A stretch of 50,546 nt of DNA, taken from the NCBI GenBank assembly GCA_903927345.1, contig CAIYMO010000028.1, forward strand, positions 1-50,546, read 5' to 3'. Positions within the stretch are counted from its first letter, which is position 1, and each line of letters starts with the position of its first letter. Source of the stretch: an uncultured Armatimonadota bacterium (lineage in GTDB: Bacteria; Armatimonadota; Fimbriimonadia; Fimbriimonadales; Fimbriimonadaceae). Shown here piece by piece: positions 7,812-15,432 of the stretch. Made by a program: the position numbers and the translations under genes. Below the pieces are notes generated by a model that was not told the origin of the DNA, made no database searches, and saw only the letters and a list, made by a program, of their open reading frames with translations.

Positions 7812-8858
7812 TTAAGATTTCGCAGATTCTGCCGAAGCAAGTGTTTCTAGCAGGGTCACCGTCTCATCGAAACCAATGCAGGCATCGGTGACGCTTTGTC
7901 CGTACACCATGTGAGGACCAACTTTTTGAGTCCCTTCTACGAGGAAGCTCTCAATCATCACACCCATAATGCCGTGATTTTCTGTCTTCAACTGCTCGAC
8001 GATCGAGTCGACGACAAGTGCTTGATTACGGTGGTTCTTGTTGGAATTGCCGTGACTGCAGTCGATCATAAGACGCGCAGGCAGTTCGTTCTTGAGGAGA
8101 AGCTCCCTTGCGGCTTTGACTGACTCTGAATCGAAATTCGTTCCGGTCTGACTTCCGCCACGGAGGATGATGTGGCAATCATCGTTGCCGCTTGTTTTAA
8201 ACAGAGAGGAAACACCCTGCTTGGTGATGGATGGGAACCAGTGTGACTGCTTGGCGGCAATGACGGCTTCGACGGCTCTGAGAACGTTGCCTTCTGTCGT
8301 GTTTTTGAACCCGACGGGCATTGACAAGCCGCTGCTGAGTTCTCGGTGAACTTGGCTCTCGGTCGTTCTTGCACCGATGGCAACCCAGCTGGTTACATCT
8401 GCGATGTGCTGTGGGAGTTGAAGATCGAGATACTCGCTAGCCGTTGGCAACCCGAGTTCGTTGATATCGAGGAGAAGCTTTCGAGCAGCGCGTAGCCCTT
8501 TATTGACGTGGTAGCTCTCGTCCAGGTCTGGATCGTTGATGAACCCTTTCCAACCAACACTGGTTCGGGGCTTCTCAAAGTAGGCGCGCATAAGGACGAT
8601 GATTTTGTCCTCGAGGCGGCACGCGTGGGGAAGAAGCTTTTCGGCGTATTCGAGGACCGCTTTGGGATCGTGAACGCTGCATGGTCCGACGACAACAACG
8701 AGACGGTTGTCTCGGCCGTGGATGGTGTCGGCGACGGAGTTCCGGGCATCGGCAACCCGACGCGCGATGTCATTCGTTAGCGGCATTTCCTCATGGAGAA
8801 TCGCCGGAGGAATCATGGGGCGGGCGTCGGTGATTCTTAAGTCGTCTGTGAGGCGCAT
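7812..8858 (-). CDS. aroG: 3-deoxy-7-phosphoheptulonate (DAHP) synthase, class I AroG/F/H type
   Basis: 348 residues, as in E. coli AroG. It joins phosphoenolpyruvate and erythrose 4-phosphate in the first step of the shikimate pathway, in the cytoplasm. Visible signatures: VVGPCSVHDP with metal ligand Cys60, FEKPRTSVGWKG, GARTTESQVHRELSSGLS, GFKNTTEG, metal His in MIDCSHGN, Glu in IESFLVEG, and Asp in DACIGFDE. The ATG at 8858 (MRLTDDLRI) matches the family start; the longer TTG reading at 8876 does not. A good promoter lies upstream. The E. coli enzymes of this type are feedback inhibited by aromatic amino acids; which one applies here cannot be read. Confidence 0.97.
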   Translation of the reverse strand: MRLTDDLRITDARPMIPPAILHEEMPLTNDIARRVADARNSVADTIHGRDNRLVVVVGPCSVHDPKAVLEYAEKLLPHACRLEDKIIVLMRAYFEKPRTSVGWKGFINDPDLDESYHVNKGLRAARKLLLDINELGLPTASEYLDLQLPQHIADVTSWVAIGARTTESQVHRELSSGLSMPVGFKNTTEGNVLRAVEAVIAAKQSHWFPSITKQGVSSLFKTSGNDDCHIILRGGSQTGTNFDSESVKAARELLLKNELPARLMIDCSHGNSNKNHRNQALVVDSIVEQLKTENHGIMGVMIESFLVEGTQKVGPHMVYGQSVTDACIGFDETVTLLETLASAESAKS

Positions 8859-8900
8859 AACGGGTCTGCCGCCCAAACTTCATCGTTCGCTCGGAGTTCG

Positions 8901-8928
8901 ATTATATCCGATTTGAACCTATCAGCAA
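8901..8928 (-). promoter_or_regulatory. sigma-70-type promoter for aroG
   Basis: Minus strand TTGCTG (8923-8928) and TATAAT (8901-8906) are 16 bases apart. The -10 is a perfect consensus. Transcription would start near 8894, leaving a leader of roughly 35 bases before the ATG at 8858, in contrast to the leaderless signals elsewhere. Confidence 0.65.
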
Positions 8929-8958
8929 TTTATGCTGAACCAACTGATGTTTTCAGCG

Positions 8959-8964
8959 TACAAT
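8959..8964 (+). promoter_or_regulatory. -10 box of a probable leaderless promoter (cytochrome)
   Basis: TACAAT ends exactly 7 bases before the ATG at 8972. It overlaps the alternative ATG at 8963, which argues that 8972 is the real start. A partial -35 (CTGAAC) lies 18 bases upstream. Confidence 0.55.
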
Positions 8965-8971
8965 GCTCGTG

Positions 8972-9394
8972 ATGAAAGCTATCGCTCTCGTTCCCGCGTT
9001 GGCAGTGGTTGCTCTTGCCGGTATGGTCTTCGCACAAGACCCTCCTAAAGAACCCGCCAAGACTACTAAGTTGGACTTCAAGAAGGACATCATCCCTATT
9101 ATCAAGGCGAACTGCATCAGCTGCCACAACAAGGATAAGGCTGAGCACAACGTTATGTTCCCAGACAAGATGACTGAGGAAGATGCTCTGAAGAACGCGC
9201 GAATGTGGCGAAACTCGGCTCGCGAAGTGAAGAAGGGTTCGATGCCCCCTAAGAACAATGGAACGATGGGTGACAAAGACCGTGCGAAGCTCGTTGAGTG
9301 GATTGAGGCGAAGATTCCTCGCCCAGCGCGCCGACCAGGTGGAACTACTCCACCACCAACCACACCTCCACCCACTACTACTGGCGGCAACTAA
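8972..9394 (+). CDS. exported mono-haem c-type cytochrome
   Basis: 140 residues: signal peptide (MKAIALVPALAVVALAG...FA), then one haem-binding motif CISCH after KKDIIPIIKAN, and a likely axial Met in GSMPPKN. The C-terminus is a Pro/Thr/Gly-rich tail. The layout IxPIxxxNCxxCH resembles the small planctomycete-type cytochromes. It should act as an electron carrier on the outer side of the inner membrane. It stands alone, divergent from aroG and followed by a strong terminator. The start at 8972 is chosen because the -10 box covers the ATG at 8963. Confidence 0.85.
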   Translation: MKAIALVPALAVVALAGMVFAQDPPKEPAKTTKLDFKKDIIPIIKANCISCHNKDKAEHNVMFPDKMTEEDALKNARMWRNSAREVKKGSMPPKNNGTMGDKDRAKLVEWIEAKIPRPARRPGGTTPPPTTPPPTTTGGN

Positions 9395-9414
9395 AGTTAG
9401 CCATTGCAGATTAG

Positions 9415-9448
9415 AAAAGTGGATACCAACTCGGTATCCACTTTTTTT
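9415..9448 (+). terminator. rho-independent terminator after the cytochrome gene
   Basis: A 13-base perfect stem (9415-9427 with 9433-9445) with a 5-base loop is followed by a T-run to 9448. It lies about 20 bases past the cytochrome stop. Confidence 0.9.
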
Positions 9449-9536
9449 GTTCATTCTGCTTTGTCTCGGAACCCGGTGCGTTCGGGCGTCCGTATTTTCT
9501 AACAGCCAATCTTGAATTGGAAATTGGAGACCTGAA

Positions 9537-10532
9537 ATGCCAATCCTAACCGGACTAGTTTTTGCGGCGAGTTTGATGAATTCGACTCAAGACGATTTGA
9601 TCAATGATAAGCACTACGTTGTCGTGAAGAACGGAGAGCAATCAGCTCCGACGACGACAAAAGGAGCAACAGCGCCGGTACAAGGCAACCCAGCGGTTCC
9701 GCCGGTTACCGTCGACGTGCGAGGGGTTGATTTTCCACAGGGACGATCCGTTATCGAAGTTCCGGCAATGGGAGCACCCGTGATTGCCGTTATGGGAAGC
9801 CAGTTGGAGTTGATTCCCGAGTTTGCACGCGTAGTTTCTTGCTCGTTCATTGATGCAAGTGCGACCGAAGTTTTGAAGTGGTTAACCAAGCAGGGTGTCA
9901 ACTTTGCGGGCTCGAGTGACGCGATGCCGAAGAGCAAGTTGTCGCTCAATCTTAAGAATGTTCCGCTTCATGAGGCGCTCGATGCGATTGCTGAGGTCTT
10001 CGGTGGAGTTTGGTCGGTGCGAGGAAAGACTCTGGTTTACCGACCGGGTCGATCGTTTGCCATGTCCTCCGCTCCTTTTGGGATGGCCGCACCGTTGCGC
10101 GGACGGGTTGATCCCAAGCGACCCTATGATCTTGCTATTCCCCCAATGATTGAGGGCTTTGAGCTCAAGCTAGACGGAAATGGCGTTGCACGGGCTCCAG
10201 GTTTTAAGGAACTTCCAGGTGGGCTTTCCAAAGAAGAGGTCGCGAAGATTCAAATTGAAATCGGAAAGGCTCATGAGGAGATGAAGAAGGCGATGGAGGA
10301 AACCCGAACGAAAGAAGTTCGAGTTGGGGGACAGCTGGGTCCTGACAACATGGGCAAGCTCTTGAAGTCTTTGACAGACAAGCAATGGGATCTCCACAAA
10401 AAACAGGGTTACCTCAAGTTTTCCGACCTAACTCAGGAGCAGTTGAAGATGGTTGTTCCGAACGGCAAGGTGGAAGGGAAGATGACCTTGAGCTGCACCA
10501 TTGATGGCAAATCCTTGACCTTGAAGAACTAG
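9537..10532 (+). CDS. exported protein with a secretin/TonB short N-terminal (STN)-like domain
   Basis: 331 residues with a short hydrophobic start, probably a signal peptide, and a Pro/Thr-rich linker. Residues ~102-169 have the STN layout: SFIDASATEVLKWLTKQ, then a strand with SKLSLNLKNVPLHEALDAIAEVFG and VRGKTLVYRP. This domain occurs in secretins and TonB-dependent receptors as an interaction module. The remaining 160 residues include a Lys/Glu-rich helical part and match nothing I know. GGAG sits 8 bases before the ATG and a TATTTT box lies further upstream, so this gene has a leader. It has no beta-barrel, so it is not itself a receptor. Confidence 0.7.
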   Translation: MPILTGLVFAASLMNSTQDDLINDKHYVVVKNGEQSAPTTTKGATAPVQGNPAVPPVTVDVRGVDFPQGRSVIEVPAMGAPVIAVMGSQLELIPEFARVVSCSFIDASATEVLKWLTKQGVNFAGSSDAMPKSKLSLNLKNVPLHEALDAIAEVFGGVWSVRGKTLVYRPGRSFAMSSAPFGMAAPLRGRVDPKRPYDLAIPPMIEGFELKLDGNGVARAPGFKELPGGLSKEEVAKIQIEIGKAHEEMKKAMEETRTKEVRVGGQLGPDNMGKLLKSLTDKQWDLHKKQGYLKFSDLTQEQLKMVVPNGKVEGKMTLSCTIDGKSLTLKN

Positions 10533-10582
10533 ATTCACGTTTGGGCGAGTTGTTCTCGCTGAGGAAATCGGCGCGGCTCAAG

Positions 10583-10588
10583 TATTCT
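10583..10588 (+). promoter_or_regulatory. -10 box of a probable leaderless promoter (DUF423 gene)
   Basis: TATTCT ends exactly 7 bases before the ATG at 10596. There is no clear -35 and no ribosome-binding site between the box and the ATG. Confidence 0.5.
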
Positions 10589-10595
10589 TTATCAG

Positions 10596-10958
10596 ATGAA
10601 TACTTGGGCTCGCGTCGCGGCTATTTCAGGCGCTCTCGCAGTAGCGTTGGGAGCCTTTGGTGCGCACGGTCTCAAGGCTCACGTTACTGTCGAGGGGCTA
10701 GAAACGTGGAAGACTGCGGCTCACTATCACCTGATTCATTCGGTGTTGCTGTTCGTTTGCGCGCTTGCGCCGTTGGAAGCTAAGTGGACCAAGCGTTTGA
10801 TCTCAACTGGGATCATCATCTTTGCGGGATCGCTTTACATCTATGTGCTCAGCGGAGTGAAGTTCTTCGCGATCATCACTCCGCTAGGTGGGTTATCGCT
10901 GATCTTGGGTTGGATCAGCCTTTTGTTCGCTCGGCCGAACGAATCAGCGCCAAGCTAG
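10596..10958 (+). CDS. DUF423 (YgdD-like) small membrane protein
   Basis: 120 residues, four hydrophobic helices. The conserved features of DUF423 are all here: GALAVALGAFGAHGLK near the N-terminus, TAAHYHLIHSV in the middle, and ITPLGGLSLILGW near the end. Role unknown in all members; it is an inner-membrane protein. Its last 15 bases overlap the convergent small gene ending at 10944. Confidence 0.92.
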   Translation: MNTWARVAAISGALAVALGAFGAHGLKAHVTVEGLETWKTAAHYHLIHSVLLFVCALAPLEAKWTKRLISTGIIIFAGSLYIYVLSGVKFFAIITPLGGLSLILGWISLLFARPNESAPS

Positions 10959-11216
10959 GTTGTTTCGAGGATCCTTAGGATAAGAGCCTTTGGGTGTGAA
11001 CTTCTGGCTTGCGACCGGGGTTCCTGTGGCAGGCTTTGCCAAGTTTGCAACGATGTCCTTCGGATAGGCACCATTCTTTCCGATCACCGGAGCGTCGGCT
11101 GACGACTTGGAGACGCGGGCGATGTTCTGCCGTGGATCCTTGGGATACGCCAGGGCGGATTGGGTTTGAATGTCAGCCTTTGGAAGAACTAGAGTGAGCA
11201 ACAGCGTTGTGACCAT
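10944..11216 (-). CDS. small exported protein with three YPKD repeats
   Basis: 90 residues. After a short signal peptide (TTLLLTLVLPKA) the mature chain has three spaced copies of a motif: AYPKDPRQNIAR, AYPKDIVANLAK and SYPKDPRNNLAW. Each is Tyr-Pro-Lys-Asp followed by a short Asn-Leu/Ile-Ala helix-like stretch, with Gly/Ala/Thr/Val-rich spacers. I do not recognise it. A TAGAAC box 8 bases upstream of the ATG resembles the leaderless signals. It ends inside the convergent DUF423 gene (15-base overlap) and lies just downstream of uppS. Confidence 0.65.
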   Translation of the reverse strand: MVTTLLLTLVLPKADIQTQSALAYPKDPRQNIARVSKSSADAPVIGKNGAYPKDIVANLAKPATGTPVASQKFTPKGSYPKDPRNNLAWR

Positions 11217-11268
11217 CTCACAAAGTTCTACGCATCAGTGATGCTTTGCGACGAGTCGTTGAGTGTTC

Positions 11269-12018
11269 TTACTGAACGACAGCGCCAAACTTTCGAGTCC
11301 GTCGTTGATACTCTTTGACTGCATCGAGAAGGTGCTGTTTGGAAAAATCTGGCCATGGGTCCTGGGTCACCCAGAGTTCGCAGTAGGCGCCTTGGAACAG
11401 GAGGAAATTACTCCAACGCATCTCTCCGGCTGTGCGGATCATCAGGTCGGGGTCCGGCTGATGCGGATTATACAGATGGGCCGAAATGAGCTCTTCGGTG
11501 ATGTCTTCCGGATCAAACTCGGCGGCGATTAGGTCTTTGACTGCGTCGACGATTTCGGCTCGTCCACCATAATTCACCGCCAGCGTGAAAACGATACCGG
11601 TGTTGTTCGCGGTCATCTCCATCCCGGTTTCTAGAGCGTTTCGGAGACCGGCAGGAAGTTCTTCGATTCGCCCAGAGAAGTTAAGGCGAACGTTGTTGGT
11701 GTGCATGATCCGCAGCTCTTCGCGAGTGGCGGTTTCGATGAGCTTCATCAAGCCCTCGACTTCTTCTGAGGGACGTCGCCAGTTCTCGGCAGAGAAGGCG
11801 TAGACCGTTAGATACTTGATTCCTAGGTCGCTTGAGTTGAGGAGGGCGCCACGGAGGGCTTTGTAGCCTTCGCGGTGCCCTAGGAGGCGCTGCCATCCCT
11901 TCTTGTTTGCCCAGCGGCCGTTGCCGTCCATGATGATGGCAACATGTTGCGGAAGAGCAGACAAATCAATGCCTTGTTCTTCCGCTTGAATTTGAATCTT
12001 TTTTAGCTTGGTGTCCAT
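11269..12018 (-). CDS. uppS: isoprenyl transferase (undecaprenyl diphosphate synthase)
   Basis: 249 residues, normal length. It condenses isopentenyl diphosphates onto farnesyl diphosphate to give the C55 lipid carrier for cell wall sugars. Signatures: HVAIIMDGNGRWA with catalytic Asp31, GHREGYKAL with His48, LTVYAFSAENWRRP, and AVNYGGRAEI. The C-terminal motif usually R-T-S-G-E-x-R-x-S-N-F reads RTAGEMRWSNF (195-205), a Ser to Ala change in the diphosphate-binding loop. It follows frr by 20 bases in the conserved pyrH-frr-uppS order. cdsA, usually next, is absent. Confidence 0.97.
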   Translation of the reverse strand: MDTKLKKIQIQAEEQGIDLSALPQHVAIIMDGNGRWANKKGWQRLLGHREGYKALRGALLNSSDLGIKYLTVYAFSAENWRRPSEEVEGLMKLIETATREELRIMHTNNVRLNFSGRIEELPAGLRNALETGMEMTANNTGIVFTLAVNYGGRAEIVDAVKDLIAAEFDPEDITEELISAHLYNPHQPDPDLMIRTAGEMRWSNFLLFQGAYCELWVTQDPWPDFSKQHLLDAVKEYQRRTRKFGAVVQ

Positions 12019-12038
12019 ACCCTCGTAGGAACCTTGCT

Positions 12039-12599
12039 TTAGACCTGCATCAGTTCTTCTTCTTTCTTCTTTCCGAGCTCATCTGCTTTGCCGATGTAGG
12101 TATCGGTTAGCTTTTGAACCTTGGCTTCGCCGCCTTTAACTTCGTCTTCAGTGATCTCTTTCTTCTTTTCGAGACCCTTGATGGCGTCGTTGGCGTCGCG
12201 TCGGACGTTTCGGATGGCGACTCGGCCTTGCTCGGTTCGAGCGTGGACTTGCTTGACCATGTCCTTTCGTCGATCTTCGGTCATGGCTGGGAAGACGAGG
12301 CGGATACCGGTTCCGTCATTGTTCGGGTTGATTCCGAGGTCGCTCTTCATGATCGCTCGCTCGATCGGGCCGACCATGTTCTTCTCGTAAGGTTGAATCA
12401 TCAGCTGTCGAGGCTCGGGGACAGAAACGTTTGCGATCTGGGTGATCGGGGTTTCTACTCCGTAGTATTCGACGTGCACGCGATCCAGGATCGCAGGGGA
12501 AGCGCGACCAGTTCGGTAACTAGCAAAGTCGTGGATCATGGCCTCTAGGGCCTGCTTCATTTTGTGTTCTGCATCCTGCAGGGCTTCGTTTACGCTCAT
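12039..12599 (-). CDS. frr: ribosome recycling factor
   Basis: 186 residues, one more than E. coli RRF. It splits post-termination ribosomes with EF-G. Family segments seen: YRTGRASPAILD, VEYYGVETPITQIANVSVPEPR, KSDLGINPNNDGTGIRLVFPAMTEDRRK, and VRNVRRDAND. The ATG overlaps the pyrH stop by 4 bases. Confidence 0.98.
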   Translation of the reverse strand: MSVNEALQDAEHKMKQALEAMIHDFASYRTGRASPAILDRVHVEYYGVETPITQIANVSVPEPRQLMIQPYEKNMVGPIERAIMKSDLGINPNNDGTGIRLVFPAMTEDRRKDMVKQVHARTEQGRVAIRNVRRDANDAIKGLEKKKEITEDEVKGGEAKVQKLTDTYIGKADELGKKKEEELMQV

Positions 12600-13330
12600 A
12601 GTGATTCGTCTCCAACGAGGGTTCCTGTCGGTCCGCCACTAAGGGCATCGAGCAGGGCACCGGGCTTGTGAAAGTCTAGAACAATTAGCGGAAGCTTGTG
12701 TTCTTCCGCCATGGTGAACGCGGTTTGGTCCATGACCTTGAGGCGATCTGTGATGGCTGTGTTGTAGCTCAGCCGATCGTATCGCTTGGCGTCTGGGTTC
12801 TTCTTGGGATCGCTGTCGTAAACGCCGTCGACCTTTGTCGCCTTGACGATGACGTCGGCGTCGATTTCGAGGGCTCGTAGGACTGCGGCGGTATCGGTGG
12901 AGAAGTATGGGTTACCAGTTCCGGCGGCGAAGATCACCATACGACCTTTTTGAAGGTGTCGCATAGCGCGTCGCTTGATGAATGGTTCGGCGACCGCGGC
13001 GATTGTGATTGCGCTTTGGACTCGGACTTCGACACCCTTCTTCTCGATTGCGGAGAGCAATCCGAGGGAATTCATTAGGGTGCCCAGCATTCCCATTTGG
13101 TCTGCGACGGATCGGTCGATGCCGCCTTCAGCTGAAAAGGTTTCGCCTCGGATGAAGTTCCCTCCACCAACGACGATTGCAGCCTCGATGCCAGCGCGGT
13201 GAACTGCCGCTACTTCGTTCGCAATGTAGTTGAGAATGTGGGGGTCGAGACCAAATTTCAGATCACCAGCGAGAGCCTCGCCGCTGAGTTTGATGAGTGC
13301 ACGTTTGAATGGTCGTCTACCGCTCGCCAA
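12596..13330 (-). CDS. pyrH: UMP kinase
   Basis: 244 residues. It phosphorylates UMP to UDP with ATP, in the bacterial hexameric amino-acid-kinase-fold family. Signatures: ALIKLSGEALAG, IVVGGGNFIRG, DQMGMLGTLMNSL, GTGNPYFSTDTAAVLRA and ATKVDGVYDSDPKK. The only plausible start is TTG at 13330; TACACT lies 9 bases before it, similar to the near-leaderless signals in this window. rpsB and tsf, the usual upstream neighbours, are not here; instead a zinc-ribbon membrane protein precedes it by 25 bases. Confidence 0.98.
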   Translation of the reverse strand: MASGRRPFKRALIKLSGEALAGDLKFGLDPHILNYIANEVAAVHRAGIEAAIVVGGGNFIRGETFSAEGGIDRSVADQMGMLGTLMNSLGLLSAIEKKGVEVRVQSAITIAAVAEPFIKRRAMRHLQKGRMVIFAAGTGNPYFSTDTAAVLRALEIDADVIVKATKVDGVYDSDPKKNPDAKRYDRLSYNTAITDRLKVMDQTAFTMAEEHKLPLIVLDFHKPGALLDALSGGPTGTLVGDESL

Positions 13331-13355
13331 GGTGGGAGAAGTGTACCCGCCACTC

Positions 13356-14081
13356 TTACTGGCTCAGGACGCGCATTTCGGCTTTTGCTCCGTGGCTGCC
13401 AATTTGTGCAGCGAGCATCTCGGCCTTCATGCGTGGAATTCCCTGCAGAAGGGTCACTGGAACCTCTTCGAGCATATCCTTGACCTGATTTCGGTTAAGC
13501 GCCAGCATGTGCTGGAGGACCTTGATGATTTCTTCGTCCTTTTTGCCACCATCGATCAGAACAAGCTCATAGCTTTGGTTATCATCCACGACTGCATATC
13601 CCTTGGGAAGTTGCTTTGTGGGCTTTCCTTCTTCTTGGGTGATGGGGATTTCATGGTTGCAGGTTTCGCAGATGAGGAGTTCTGTTTTCTCTGAGTAGTA
13701 GTTCAGGGAGTTGCAGAAGCCGCAACGCACTTGCTCGACCGGGAGAACCTTGCCGTCTTTGATCGGGATGAGGTGGTTGCAGGCAACGCAGGTGACGTCT
13801 TCGTTCTCGGGCTTAGCGACCAGTTCGTTTCGTTCGGTGCAGATGGGGCAGTCAATCGGATAGGACTTGACGCTCCGAGTTCCTAGTGCGACCTTGATTC
13901 CGTAGCCAATGCACCCAATGGCGGCGAGAGCGAGAACCGAACCCAGACCGACGAACATTCCATCGCCTTTGTATTTCAGGAAGAGGAAGGATAGTGCTGC
14001 ACAGAGCACGCCTCCACCGAAGAAGTAGAAGGCTCGCTCGCTAATGAGCTCGATTACGTCGGAAGTGCGTTTGATTCGCAT
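13356..14081 (-). CDS. membrane protein with two zinc ribbons and an L7/L12-like C-terminal domain
   Basis: 241 residues from the ATG at 14081; an in-frame GTG ten codons upstream is less likely. Two membrane helices (17-36, 42-64) are followed by four Cys pairs: CPIC 78-81, CVAC 98-101, CGFC 120-123, CETC 138-141, forming two treble-clef/rubredoxin-like knuckles. Residues 171-237 (YELVLIDGGKKDEEIIKVLQ...) share the layout of the ribosomal L7/L12 C-terminal or ClpS-like fold, found in several bacterial membrane proteins. Function is unknown; a role at the membrane-ribosome interface is speculation. It precedes pyrH by 25 bases and may be co-transcribed. Confidence 0.7.
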   Translation of the reverse strand: MRIKRTSDVIELISERAFYFFGGGVLCAALSFLFLKYKGDGMFVGLGSVLALAAIGCIGYGIKVALGTRSVKSYPIDCPICTERNELVAKPENEDVTCVACNHLIPIKDGKVLPVEQVRCGFCNSLNYYSEKTELLICETCNHEIPITQEEGKPTKQLPKGYAVVDDNQSYELVLIDGGKKDEEIIKVLQHMLALNRNQVKDMLEEVPVTLLQGIPRMKAEMLAAQIGSHGAKAEMRVLSQ

Positions 14082-14128
14082 AGAGATACCAAGTGAATAT
14101 AGCTGATTCACAGAATTCCCACAAGGGG

Positions 14129-14845
14129 TTAATTCAGTTCTTCTTTGCCTTCGTTCGGTTCGGAGTCATCCTTAACAGGAAGAATTAGGATGTCATTCTC
14201 GCCATTGATGACAGGTGTAAAGGCGTAGTCCTTGCCTAGAGCGACCAGCATTTCCATTGCTGTCATGTGAGTGAAATTCACTTGAACCTCTGGATTTTCC
14301 AGTCCGGGGGCGATTGTCACCGTGACCTTGCCACTCATTGCGATCATTTGGATTGCGTCGTGGAGTTTCGCGACTTCTATGACGGCATCAAATTTCTTTA
14401 GCGTGTCGGCTTGTTGGATCGGCGGATTCTTTGCCGGGTCTATTGGTGCGGTTGCTACCGCAGGAGCCGGGGAGTTGCGGGGAACGAGGCGAACTTTTGT
14501 GGGCTCGGGAGCCTTCACCGATATTGGAGCTGGACCCTGAGTTGGGGTGGGCTTGTTCCTGGTTGCGGCTAGCACTGCGGTCGAGATGACGGCGATTGAA
14601 ATTGCGGCGTAGCCAAGCCATTGGACTGGTTTGGAATCGACGGTGACAGGGCGGGCTTGGAACGCGGGGATGTCTCTGGCTGGTACGGTTCGGCCCTGCG
14701 CGCGTAGGGCTTGAACTGTTTTGATTCGGCGCATCAACTCTTGTTGATACTTGGGGAATCGGTGCTCGAATTCGTAGACTGCATCGGGAGTGTCGTTCTC
14801 AGCGATCGCCCACATGAGCTCGTCGATATCTGGGGGAATTGGCAT
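14129..14845 (-). CDS. probable anti-sigma factor with a periplasmic STN-like domain
   Basis: 238 residues: cytoplasmic N-terminus 1-70, one membrane helix 76-95, a Pro-rich linker 98-145, then 157-224 with the STN layout (HDAIQMIAMSGKVTVTIAP, a central strand, MTAMEMLVALGKDY, and a final strand DILILPVKD). Its ATG shares one base with the stop of the ECF sigma gene (TGATG), a tight coupling typical of sigma/anti-sigma pairs. I infer that it holds the sigma factor at the membrane and senses something through the STN-like part. No zinc-binding H-x-x-x-C-x-x-C motif is present, so it is not a ZAS-type anti-sigma factor. Confidence 0.65.
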   Translation of the reverse strand: MPIPPDIDELMWAIAENDTPDAVYEFEHRFPKYQQELMRRIKTVQALRAQGRTVPARDIPAFQARPVTVDSKPVQWLGYAAISIAVISTAVLAATRNKPTPTQGPAPISVKAPEPTKVRLVPRNSPAPAVATAPIDPAKNPPIQQADTLKKFDAVIEVAKLHDAIQMIAMSGKVTVTIAPGLENPEVQVNFTHMTAMEMLVALGKDYAFTPVINGENDILILPVKDDSEPNEGKEELN

Positions 14846-15399
14846 CAGATTTCGGGCTCCTGTTCAAAGTATTGTCGGAATCGTTCACGCGCTCGGTAGA
14901 GCCGAGTTTTGGCGGCGTTGAGGTTGATATCCATCGAGTCGGCGATCTCTTGAAGACTTAGCTCTTGCCAGTAGAAGAGGGTGATGATAGCTCGGTCCTG
15001 GGGAGCAAGCTTTTCCATGGCGAGTTGGACTCTTGGATCTGGCTCGTCGCCGCCTTGGGACGGAGCGGGTTGTTCGGCAGCTTGGTCGAGCTCGAGGGTC
15101 TTGTTTCGGAATCTACGTTTGCGTGACTCCTGGATCGCTCGGTTGACGGAGATGCGGAATAGCCAGGTACTGAACTTGCTTTGGCGGTGGAACTTCGGTA
15201 GGTTGCGGTAGACCAGTGCGAAGATCTCTTGCGTTGCGTCAGCGGCTTCTTCGGGGTCTATGAGGACGCCTCGGGCTAGGTTGTAGACGCGGGTGTAGTA
15301 GCGTGCGTATAAGGTTTCGAAGGCGGACGAGTCACCAGCGACAAAGCGCTCGACGAGGATTGTATCCTCGTCGAAACTTCCTGTCCCTTCATAGACCAT
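14845..15399 (-). CDS. ECF-family RNA polymerase sigma factor
   Basis: 184 residues. Region 2 (FVAGDSSAFETLYARYYTRVYNLARG ... split here for length: ATQEIFALVYRNLPKF and STWLFRISVNRAIQESRK) and region 4 (LAPQDRAIITLFYWQ; LSLQEIADSMDINLNAAKTR) are both clear; regions 1 and 3 are absent, as in ECF factors. The ATG at 15399 is preferred to a GTG five codons upstream. It is coupled by a TGATG overlap to the downstream membrane regulator. Its target promoters cannot be read here. Confidence 0.93.
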   Translation of the reverse strand: MVYEGTGSFDEDTILVERFVAGDSSAFETLYARYYTRVYNLARGVLIDPEEAADATQEIFALVYRNLPKFHRQSKFSTWLFRISVNRAIQESRKRRFRNKTLELDQAAEQPAPSQGGDEPDPRVQLAMEKLAPQDRAIITLFYWQELSLQEIADSMDINLNAAKTRLYRARERFRQYFEQEPEI

Positions 15400-15432
15400 C
15401 GACACCACGATCACTTAATTTGGACGCAGTCA

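Noticed and set aside
11224-11245. Small inverted repeat (GCATCA/TGATGC) between uppS and the YPKD gene
   Set aside because: Short stem and no T-run on either strand; not enough for a terminator call.
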